From Leucothrix mucor (GTDB lineage: Bacteria > Pseudomonadota > Gammaproteobacteria > Thiotrichales > Thiotrichaceae): a DNA stretch of 5,069 nt. Where the stretch lies: the NCBI GenBank assembly GCA_011322515.1, contig DRMS01000490.1, forward strand, positions 1-5,069, in the 5' to 3' direction. Position numbers and translations under genes: made by a program. Below the pieces are notes generated by a model. It had not been told where the DNA came from, did no database searches, and saw only the letters and a list, made by a program, of their open reading frames with translations. Of this stretch, positions 1 to 4,965 are shown piece by piece; position 1 is the stretch's first letter; every line of letters begins with the position of its first letter.

Positions 1-300
1 AATATCTTGAGTAGTACCTGTATTAAAGGTGCAGCATTCGCGGATAACATTGCGATCACCAATAATCAGTTTTGTTGCTTCGCCATTATATTTTTTATCT
101 TGTGGGATTTCCCCTATGGACGAAAATTGGTAGATTTTATTCTCTCTACCAATATCAGTATGCCCTTGAATGACAACGTGCGGACCAATCCATGTCCCTC
201 GATCAATTTTGACATGAGCGCCTATAATTGAATAAGCACCAATGCTCACTCCATCTGCCAATTCTGCGCCTGACTCAATGATGGCGGTGGGATGAATCAA
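1..300 (-). CDS. lpxA: UDP-N-acetylglucosamine acyltransferase LpxA, 5' part (3' end outside window)
   Basis: LpxA transfers a beta-hydroxyacyl chain from ACP to the 3-OH of UDP-GlcNAc, the first step of lipid A synthesis, in the cytoplasm. The visible 100 residues begin IHPTAIIESGAELADG and show the isoleucine-rich hexapeptide repeats of a left-handed beta-helix (VSIGAYSIIGAHVKI, GTWIGPHVVI), then the family stretches SSIGEIPQDKKYNGE and GDRNVIRECCTFNTGTTQD. The catalytic histidine (His125 in E. coli) lies beyond the left edge, so activity cannot be judged. I chose the TTG at 300-298 because it overlaps the fabZ stop as TTGA and gives the usual LpxA N-terminus. An in-frame ATG at 324-322 would add eight residues (MCSGWTEG), is also possible, and has no better ribosome binding site. 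Family identity is very secure; the start is not. lpxB would be expected next, outside the window. Confidence 0.95.
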   Translation of the reverse strand, partial: MIHPTAIIESGAELADGVSIGAYSIIGAHVKIDRGTWIGPHVVIQGHTDIGRENKIYQFSSIGEIPQDKKYNGEATKLIIGDRNVIRECCTFNTGTTQDI

Positions 301-746
301 GCCTTCGGTCCAACCGCTGCACATTTAATTTCTGCTTTTGCAGCAAGTTTGCCATCCACATGCGCTTCTGCTTTGAATACCCACAGTTTGCCTTTATGAC
401 GCAATACTTCAGCGGTTAGTATTAGCTGGTCTCCAGGTACGACCTGTTTAACAAATTTTACTTTATCCACACCAACGAGAATATATAAGGTATCGACTTG
501 TGGCTCTTCACCCATGGTGCGAAAGCCGAGTAGACCTGTTGCTTGCGCCATAGCTTCAATAATTAATACACCAGGCATAATAGGCTCATCAGGAAAATGA
601 CCATTGAAAAATGGCTCATTGATGGTGACATTTTTAATAGCAGTGATTGATTTTCCTGATTCAAACTGGGTAACGCGGTCTACCAATAGCATTGGATAGC
701 GGTGTGCCAGAAATCGGCGTATTTCTTTTACGTCCATTAAACTCAT
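297..746 (-). CDS. fabZ: 3-hydroxyacyl-[acyl-carrier-protein] dehydratase FabZ
   Basis: FabZ dehydrates beta-hydroxyacyl-ACP to trans-2-enoyl-ACP in type II fatty acid elongation, as a cytosolic hot-dog-fold enzyme. The 149-residue product matches the usual length (about 150). Visible family marks are HRYPMLLVDR (residues 15-24), the catalytic His50 in NGHFPDEPIMPG (48-59) and the catalytic Glu64 in the helix IIEAMAQATG. The start ATG at 746-744 has a strong Shine-Dalgarno AGGGG at 757-753 with a 6-nt spacer, better than the internal Met4. It lies 63 bp after lpxD and overlaps the lpxA start. Its position between lpxD and lpxA is typical: FabZ competes with both acyltransferases for beta-hydroxyacyl-ACP. 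Nothing is truncated or odd. Confidence 0.98.
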   Translation of the reverse strand: MSLMDVKEIRRFLAHRYPMLLVDRVTQFESGKSITAIKNVTINEPFFNGHFPDEPIMPGVLIIEAMAQATGLLGFRTMGEEPQVDTLYILVGVDKVKFVKQVVPGDQLILTAEVLRHKGKLWVFKAEAHVDGKLAAKAEIKCAAVGPKA

Positions 747-752
747 AATTTT

Positions 753-757
753 CCCCT
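753..757 (-). promoter_or_regulatory. Ribosome binding site of fabZ
   Basis: The minus strand reads TTAGGGGAAAATTATG. The purine run AGGGG is a near-consensus Shine-Dalgarno, 6 nt before the ATG at 746-744. It is clearer than the initiation signals of lpxD and lpxA, which rely on overlap with the preceding gene, and suggests fabZ is initiated independently within the shared transcript. Confidence 0.8.
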
Positions 758-809
758 AAGCGAATAGTTTCCAAAGCGGCGATTGTACTATAAAACGACG
801 TGCTTAGAC

Positions 810-1832
810 TCAGGATTTAATAAGCTTTTCAAGCTGGCGTATTTTTTGTGCCATTTTATCGAGTTGTGTAAAGCGGATAATATTTTTACGCCACTTGTGG
901 TTCTCATTTGCAGGCATTCCTGATGAGTAAACGCCAGCACTTTTAATCGAGCGGATCACCATTGACATGCCTGTAATAATCACATCATCAGCAATGGTTA
1001 GATGTCCTGCAATCGCGCTTGCACCACCAATTTGACAGCGTTTGCCAATGGTTGCACTACCCGCAATAGCAACACAGGCGGCAATGGCGCTATGCTCGCC
1101 AATATGAACATTGTGACCAATTTGAATCAGGTTATCCAGCTTCACGCCATCTTCAATAAGAGTGCTTCCAAGGGCGGCGCAATCGATGGTTGTGTTAGCG
1201 CCGATTTCAACATCGTTGCCAATAATCACATTGCCAACTTGCTTTATTTTATACCATTCTTGCTGATTAGGCGCATAACCAAACCCATCTGCACCAATCA
1301 CGACACCCGAATGTAGGCGTGTATTTTGTCCAATTTGGGTATTTGCATACAGTGTTACATTTGCGTGTAGGTGTGTATTTTGCCCGATAGAGCAGTGCTC
1401 GTTAATAATTGATCCTGCTTCAATAATGACCGCATCAGCAATAGTAACATTCTCACCAATAACAACATGAGCGCCTATTGATGCACTCTCTGCAATAGAG
1501 GCGCTAGTGGCAATAACGCTAGATGGATGTATACTGGCTTGAATCGCTGGCTCAGGGTGAAAAGCGGCAATTGCCTGTGCGTAGGCAAGATAAGGTGATT
1601 TATTGATTAGTATATTATCAGCATGATAATTTTCTGCTAAATCAGCATTTATTATAACCGCTGAAGCATTGCAACGATTGAGTTGGGAAAGGTATTTACG
1701 CCCTGTAGCAAAGCTGATTTCACCTTCTATAGCAGCCTCCAATGAAGAGATGCCTGTGAGGATTAAATCAGGGTCACCTTGTAGTTTTGATGCAGTTATC
1801 TTGGCTAATTCACTGAGTGTTAAGGTTGTCAT
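810..1832 (-). CDS. lpxD: UDP-3-O-(3-hydroxyacyl)glucosamine N-acyltransferase LpxD
   Basis: LpxD adds the second beta-hydroxyacyl chain, from ACP to the 2-amine of UDP-3-O-acylglucosamine, the third step of lipid A synthesis. The product is 340 residues (E. coli 341). Residues 1-100 form the N-terminal uridine-binding domain (MTTLTLSELAKI, then SPYLAYAQAIAAF at 79-91). Residues from about 101 to 290 are hexapeptide repeats of a left-handed beta-helix, with the diagnostic GADGFGYA (180-187) and catalytic His240 in QIGHNVHIG. GVYSSGMP (300-307) precedes a C-terminal helix. The ATG at 1832-1830 fits the family length; it lies inside the end of skp (23-bp overlap) and has only a weak purine stretch upstream, so translational coupling to skp is likely. 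The frame stays open to 1943, but that extension only reads skp in another frame. Odd point: the usual TTIDRGA reads TTIDCAA (Cys218, Ala219). Confidence 0.97.
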   Translation of the reverse strand: MTTLTLSELAKITASKLQGDPDLILTGISSLEAAIEGEISFATGRKYLSQLNRCNASAVIINADLAENYHADNILINKSPYLAYAQAIAAFHPEPAIQASIHPSSVIATSASIAESASIGAHVVIGENVTIADAVIIEAGSIINEHCSIGQNTHLHANVTLYANTQIGQNTRLHSGVVIGADGFGYAPNQQEWYKIKQVGNVIIGNDVEIGANTTIDCAALGSTLIEDGVKLDNLIQIGHNVHIGEHSAIAACVAIAGSATIGKRCQIGGASAIAGHLTIADDVIITGMSMVIRSIKSAGVYSSGMPANENHKWRKNIIRFTQLDKMAQKIRQLEKLIKS

Positions 1833-2388
1833 TATTGCTTTTATTTCTATTTGATTGTTGTTCTTGCATTTTCTTGCGCAGGTATTGCAATACAGCACTA
1901 GTGATATCAATGCGTGGATCTGCTGAAACATATTCTTGAACAATGAGATCTAATCCCAATTGCCTTCTAACAACATGAATTGCATCATAGACTTCATTTT
2001 GTACTTTATCTAATGCGCGGTCACGAGCGAAGCGAAATTCTTCGCGGAAGTCTTCTAGTGCGCGGCTATGCGCTCTTTTTAGAGTGCGAAGTTTTCTTTC
2101 CATTTGAAGTTTTTCATCGGAAGAGGATATTTCTGCCTTTGTTGCCATAAGTTTTTTAATTTCTATGGTTTGTTCTGCTAGGTTTTCTTCAATGGGTAGA
2201 AATTTAGCTTTTAAATTAATGCTTGAACGCTCGGCTTGTGGCGCTTGTTCCATTATTTTATTGATATTGACCACACCAATAGAAATGGCTTCTGCAAAAA
2301 GTGGTGTTGAGAATAGAAAAAATACAGCCAATATTATTCTTGATATGGGTCTGTTTTTTAGATTATTTTTTACGGTTACTAGATTCAT
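1810..2388 (-). CDS. skp: Periplasmic outer-membrane protein chaperone Skp (OmpH family)
   Basis: Skp is a trimeric periplasmic chaperone that holds unfolded outer-membrane proteins in a cavity formed by long helical arms and passes them to the Bam complex. The 192-residue product begins with a signal peptide: a basic n-region (KNNLKNRPISR), a hydrophobic core (IILAVFFLFSTPLF) and a probable cleavage after AEA at 32-34. The mature part starts ISIGVVNINKIMEQAP, the usual Skp opening beta-strand, followed by a long charged helical region (about 50-145) rich in Glu, Lys and Arg. LDLIVQEYVSADPRIDIT returns to the trimer body. A polar Asn/Gln/Lys tail of about 20 residues makes it longer than E. 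coli Skp (161 with signal); its codons overlap the lpxD start. Shine-Dalgarno AAGGA at 2400-2396 is 7 nt before the ATG. Sequence similarity in this family is low, but order and fold pattern make the call firm. Confidence 0.92.
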   Translation of the reverse strand: MNLVTVKNNLKNRPISRIILAVFFLFSTPLFAEAISIGVVNINKIMEQAPQAERSSINLKAKFLPIEENLAEQTIEIKKLMATKAEISSSDEKLQMERKLRTLKRAHSRALEDFREEFRFARDRALDKVQNEVYDAIHVVRRQLGLDLIVQEYVSADPRIDITSAVLQYLRKKMQEQQSNRNKSNNDNLNTQ

Positions 2389-2395
2389 ATTGGCA

Positions 2396-2400
2396 TCCTT
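2396..2400 (-). promoter_or_regulatory. Ribosome binding site of skp
   Basis: The minus strand reads AATAAAGGATGCCAATATG. AAGGA is 7 nt upstream of the skp ATG at 2388-2386 and fixes that start. The ATG that begins within the ribosome binding site itself (GGATGCC) is in another frame and is not expected to be used. Confidence 0.75.
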
Positions 2401-2407
2401 TATTAGC

Positions 2408-2499
2408 CATTTTTCAACAACCCAGATATATAAGGAACGAGCACGAAAGGTAACTGTTCACCTACCCCCTGAAATCTGCCATTTCTGCGTTGAAAAATG
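2408..2499 (-). promoter_or_regulatory. Possible leader stem in front of skp (11-bp inverted repeat)
   Basis: CATTTTTCAAC at 2408-2418 and its exact reverse complement GTTGAAAAATG at 2489-2499 flank 70 bases of the skp leader. In a transcript read from the minus strand the 3' arm would end 7 nt before the skp Shine-Dalgarno, so a long-range stem there could influence translation. The stem is AT-rich and the enclosed loop is large, so this may be chance. I do not recognise a known riboswitch or leader RNA. Confidence 0.25.
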
Positions 2500-2517
2500 A
2501 TCATTTACACTTGTAAA
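2496..2517. promoter_or_regulatory. Two adjoining small palindromes, possible operator
   Basis: AATGATCATT (2496-2505) is a perfect 10-bp palindrome. It overlaps by two bases TTTACA-CT-TGTAAA (2504-2517), a perfect 6+2+6 inverted repeat. They lie about 110-130 bp before the skp start and about 30-50 bases downstream of the candidate -10 element at 2545-2550, a place where a dimeric repressor could act. The size is typical of transcription-factor half-site pairs, but I cannot name a regulator. Confidence 0.3.
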
Positions 2518-2544
2518 CCTACATTTTTTGCCTTGAATTGATAA

Positions 2545-2574
2545 ATTATAGGGAGCATCTGGCTACCAATTTAA
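2545..2574 (-). promoter_or_regulatory. Candidate promoter of the skp-lpxD-fabZ-lpxA operon
   Basis: On the minus strand a perfect -10 hexamer TATAAT lies at 2550-2545. The best -35 I can place is TTAAAT at 2574-2569 with an 18-nt spacer, only 3 of 6 matches, and no extended -10 TG is present. Transcription would begin near 2538, leaving a leader of about 150 nt. The -35 region falls inside the left arm of the inverted repeat (2561-2626). I see no sigma-E type promoter, although skp is sigma-E controlled in E. coli. A more distal start remains possible. Confidence 0.35.
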
Positions 2575-2728
2575 GCTGGGACAGTTCATGTTTCTGCTAT
2601 TCGCCCGCACCCTTCGACAAGCTCAGAAAGCGGTGTCCTGAGTCTACTAAAGGGCTAGCTCCCTGAGCTTGTCGAAGGGTGCGGGTTATTTGCCATGACG
2701 TTACTTGTCCTGCCTTAAGTTGGTAGCC
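2561..2728. repeat. Large imperfect inverted repeat (REP/MITE-like) in the divergent intergenic region
   Basis: The 66-base left arm (2561-2626) pairs with the 66-base right arm (2663-2728) around a 36-base centre. By hand alignment 50 of 66 positions match. The inner 23 positions are perfect (2604-2626 against 2663-2685) and contain CTTCGACAAGCTCAG and its complement. The outer ends read GGCTACCAA and TTGGTAGCC. No coding potential or clear target-site duplication is visible at the borders. I recall the CTGAGCTTGTCGAAGG core as a palindromic repeat scattered between genes in many bacteria, usually without a transposase of its own. In RNA or single-stranded DNA this would fold into a very stable hairpin. 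Confidence 0.85.
2637..2654 (+). repeat. Decayed extra copy of the repeat core
   Basis: CCTGAGTCTACTAAAGGG matches the core CCTGAGCTTGTCGAAGGG of the right arm (2662-2679) at 12 of 18 positions, offset by 25 bases. All six differences are transitions. It could also pair imperfectly with the left arm to make a smaller alternative hairpin. Confidence 0.45.
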
Positions 2729-2734
2729 CAAAAA
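2651..2734 (+). repeat. 84-bp direct repeat, copy A
   Basis: This segment, which includes the right arm of the large inverted repeat, recurs at 2976-3059 without gaps. I count 11 mismatches over 84 positions (about 87% identity), nine of them transitions. The unit is bounded by GGGCTA at 2652-2657 and TAGCCC at 2724-2729, a short terminal inverted repeat. Confidence 0.85.
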
Positions 2735-2975
2735 TTTTGCGTTATAAGTTCGGGAAGTTATTCCATGCACGTTCCTAAGTCTCGCTACATTGCTATATTT
2801 TCTTAGCAAAATCAATAGTGATTTTTAAAACCAAAAGGAGGCAGACGGGCAGAATCTAATATTGCTCCTCTATCTTTTTTTGAAAACACCATCTTATCTG
2901 GTTGCGAGGCTCTAGCCTCGTCGCATAACAAATAGTAAAGGCGAGGAGATTGAGGCAGGTGAGGTTTGTAATTTT
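2729..2975. other. Non-coding spacer between the repeat copies
   Basis: I see no supported gene here. A minus-strand frame enters it from the repeats (2815 down to 2597), but its second half simply translates the repeat, giving LRQAQG and SLSKG-type words, and it has no family resemblance I recognise. The stretch holds an A/T-rich part, a purine run AAAAGGAGG at 2833-2841 not followed by a convincing frame, and the small hairpin at 2905-2920. It may be remnant or dispersed-repeat DNA. Confidence 0.5.
2905..2920. repeat. Small GC-rich palindromic hairpin
   Basis: CGAGGC-TCTA-GCCTCG is a perfect 6-bp stem with a 4-base loop. It sits within GGTTGCGAGGCT...CCTCGTCGCATAAC, where the flanks are also roughly complementary. 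There is no T tract after it on the plus strand, so it is not an intrinsic terminator in that direction. It looks like a second, different intergenic palindrome, unrelated to the CTTCGACAAG family. Confidence 0.55.
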
Positions 2976-3059
2976 AGGGCTGGTTCTCTGAGCTTGTCGA
3001 AGGGTGTGGGTTGTTTGCTGTGACTTTACTTGTCCTGCCCTAAGTTGCTAGCCTAAAAC
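2976..3059 (+). repeat. 84-bp direct repeat, copy B
   Basis: This is the second copy of the 2651-2734 unit in the same orientation, 325 bp further on, and it keeps CTGAGCTTGTCGAAGGGTG exactly. Unlike copy A it lacks an opposing arm next to it, so it forms no large hairpin alone, although it could pair with the left arm at 2561-2626. Its edges TTTTAGGGCTGG (2972-2983) and GCTAGCCTAAAA (3047-3058) are imperfectly complementary. It ends 84 bp before the RNase start codon. Confidence 0.85.
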
Positions 3060-3103
3060 ATCGCCAAAATTAAACTTCAACATAAAATCTAAGAGTACGC
3101 TAC

Positions 3104-3109
3104 TATAAC
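3104..3109 (+). promoter_or_regulatory. Candidate -10 element for the RNB ribonuclease gene
   Basis: TATAAC matches the -10 consensus at 5 of 6 positions and would start transcription near 3116, about 28 nt before the ATG. No good -35 is found at 16-18 bp spacing (CATAAA at 3081-3086 is the closest). An alternative start from within repeat copy B (TTGTCC at 3030-3035, TAAAAC at 3054-3059, 18-bp spacing) is equally weak. Confidence 0.3.
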
Positions 3110-3143
3110 CGCCCATTTAAATTGATACAGAAACACACAAGCA

Positions 3144-4958
3144 ATGTCAGAAATCAAAAAAGGCGCATTAGTCTACTATAAAAGCAAAGCAGCAATTGTT
3201 ACCAAGGTTGCAGATAAGTTTGATATTTTATTTTTTAAAACCACCAAGCGGGTGCGTGAAAAAGATATTAAATTACTTCATCCAGGACCGATCAAAGATG
3301 TTGATAGTTTGGAGTTAGCACTACCCGAAACACTTGATAGTCTTGATGAAACGCTAGAGTTATTAGAAGGAGAGAGCGTTTCTCTTGCAGAGTTAGCAGA
3401 GTTTTTATACGGTGATTATACACCGCAAAGCGCATGGTCTAGCTGGATGTTAGTGGTTGATGGGCTTTATTTTGAAGGGGATACGGATGCAATCCAAGCA
3501 CGCCCTGCGGATATTATTGCGGCAGAAAAGCAGGAACGTGTGGCGAAGAAAACCCAAAAAGAAGCATGGGAAGGTTTGCTTGAGCGCATTAAAAATAACC
3601 AAATAATCGAGGAAGATCGTACGCATTTGGTTGAAGTAGAACAACTCGCCTGTGGCGAGCGTGAAAATAGTCGCATTCTAAAAACATTGAAAATTAGCGA
3701 AACGAAGGAAGATGCGCATAAATTATTGCTTAGATTAGGTTATTGGCAGCCAGAATATAATCCTTGGCCACGTCGTATGGGGGTGGATATGAGTAATCCT
3801 GAACTGGACATTCCTGATGCTATAGAAACACAGCGCCGTGACCTGCAACACCTGCAAGCATGGGCGATTGATGATGTCGGTAATCAAGATCCTGATGATG
3901 CTATTTCGCTTGATGGTGATCGTTTATGGGTACATATTGCTGATGCTTCTTCAATTATTACCCCTGATTCTGAGTTGGATATTGAAGCACGAGGGCGGGG
4001 TAGTAATCTTTATTTGCCTGATCAAACGGTACATATGCTTCCCGCAGCAATTACCGAGAAATTAGGATTAGGCTTGCAGGAGCGAAGCCCTGCGCTTTCG
4101 GTTGGTTTTATTGTCTCTGCAACGGGAGAGTTAGAAGATATTGAGGTTTGCTTCTCGCAAATCAAAGTAATCCGCACCACCTATGATGATGCCAATAAAG
4201 AATTGGATACTACCTTTGCGGATTTAAAAGCACTCACGGAGCGTTATCGTCAACGCCGTCTTGATAATAATGCGGCGATGTTAGACTTACCCGAAGTTAA
4301 TGTTTATGTCAAAGAGGGTGAAATATTTGTCCAGCCTTATCAAAACGATGGTAGTCGCCAATTAGTTTCTGAGTGTATGCTCGCCGCAGGTGAGGCGGTA
4401 TCTCAATTTGCCCATGAGAATAATATTCTTATTCCCTATGCTTATCAGCCTGAGCCTGAAAAAATTCAGCACCCACAAAAACCATCTGAGCATTATGCTT
4501 ATCGTCGTTGCTTTAAAGCATCCCGCCATTCAACCGACCCAGCACCACATTTTGGACTAGGGCTACCGCAATACACCCGTGTCACCAGTCCGCTACGACG
4601 TTATTTGGATCTGGTCACACATCAACAATTAAGAGCCTTTATTCATGACCAGCCGATGCTAGCGCATGAGGCATTAGTTGAACGTATTGGTATCTCAGGT
4701 GAGTCATCAATGGCAATGCGTAAAGCAGAGCGTTTTTCCACCCAGCATTGGAAAATGTTGTATTTAAAGAAAAATAAAGACTGGCAAGGCGAAGCGATTG
4801 TGGTGATGCTAAATGAGCGTAATACCTCTGTCATTATGCCAACATTGGCATTAGAGCCTAGAATACGCACAAAAGGAGTGGAGCTGGATCAATCACTGAC
4901 CGTTCAAGTGACTTCGGTTGATATTGCTGGTTTACGGGCTAATTTTCGGGTGGTTTAG
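3144..4958 (+). CDS. RNB-domain 3'-5' exoribonuclease (RNase II/R superfamily, short type)
   Basis: RNB enzymes degrade single-stranded RNA processively from the 3' end with metal-bound aspartates. This 604-residue protein has a small N-terminal beta domain (1-50) ending KRVREKDIKLLHPGP, then a mainly helical region (about 60-220). The RNB catalytic domain starts near 230: AIDDVGNQDPDDAI places Asp243, Asp249, Asp251 and Asp252 with exactly the spacing of E. coli RNase II Asp201/207/209/210, followed by WVHIADAS (262-269). YTRVTSPLRRYLDLVTHQQL (477-496) carries the RNA-end-binding arginines, and AER at 528-530 is the later conserved motif. The last 55 residues look like a degenerate OB/S1-like domain. 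There are no standard paired cold-shock domains, and LAAGEAVSQFA...IPYAYQPEP resembles the cyanobacterial/plastid-type RNB family more than classical Rnb or Rnr, so I give no symbol. The ATG lacks a clear Shine-Dalgarno. It is divergent from skp with no obvious functional link. Confidence 0.93.
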   Translation: MSEIKKGALVYYKSKAAIVTKVADKFDILFFKTTKRVREKDIKLLHPGPIKDVDSLELALPETLDSLDETLELLEGESVSLAELAEFLYGDYTPQSAWSSWMLVVDGLYFEGDTDAIQARPADIIAAEKQERVAKKTQKEAWEGLLERIKNNQIIEEDRTHLVEVEQLACGERENSRILKTLKISETKEDAHKLLLRLGYWQPEYNPWPRRMGVDMSNPELDIPDAIETQRRDLQHLQAWAIDDVGNQDPDDAISLDGDRLWVHIADASSIITPDSELDIEARGRGSNLYLPDQTVHMLPAAITEKLGLGLQERSPALSVGFIVSATGELEDIEVCFSQIKVIRTTYDDANKELDTTFADLKALTERYRQRRLDNNAAMLDLPEVNVYVKEGEIFVQPYQNDGSRQLVSECMLAAGEAVSQFAHENNILIPYAYQPEPEKIQHPQKPSEHYAYRRCFKASRHSTDPAPHFGLGLPQYTRVTSPLRRYLDLVTHQQLRAFIHDQPMLAHEALVERIGISGESSMAMRKAERFSTQHWKMLYLKKNKDWQGEAIVVMLNERNTSVIMPTLALEPRIRTKGVELDQSLTVQVTSVDIAGLRANFRVV

Positions 4959-4965
4959 TCTAAAA

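Noticed and set aside
7..231. Plus-strand 74-codon frame opposite lpxA
   Set aside because: Shadow of the well-supported minus-strand lpxA frame; no ribosome binding site or family features.
747..809. Separate promoter between lpxD and fabZ
   Set aside because: A TACAAT occurs on the minus strand, but no acceptable -35 is present at normal spacing; the strong fabZ ribosome binding site alone explains the gap.
1002..1316. Plus-strand 104-codon frame opposite lpxD
   Set aside because: It is the antisense of hexapeptide-repeat codons, which often leave an open complementary frame; no independent support.
1833..1943. 37-residue N-terminal extension of lpxD
   Set aside because: It lies wholly inside skp in another frame, has no family resemblance, and the ATG at 1832 gives the normal LpxD length of 340.
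2165..2500. Plus-strand 111-codon frame opposite skp and its leader
   Set aside because: Overlaps the strongly supported skp gene, has no convincing start signal and no recognisable protein features.
2597..2815. 72-codon minus-strand frame across the inverted repeat
   Set aside because: About half is translation of the repeat (LRQAQG, SLSKG words), there is no good ribosome binding site and no recognisable family; it appears to be a repeat artefact.
2561..3059. CRISPR array
   Set aside because: Repeats are long, imperfect, in mixed orientation and irregularly spaced; there is no regular repeat-spacer pattern and no cas gene.
2561..3059. Insertion sequence with transposase
   Set aside because: No transposase-like frame exists between or beside the repeats and no target-site duplication is visible; at most a non-autonomous element.
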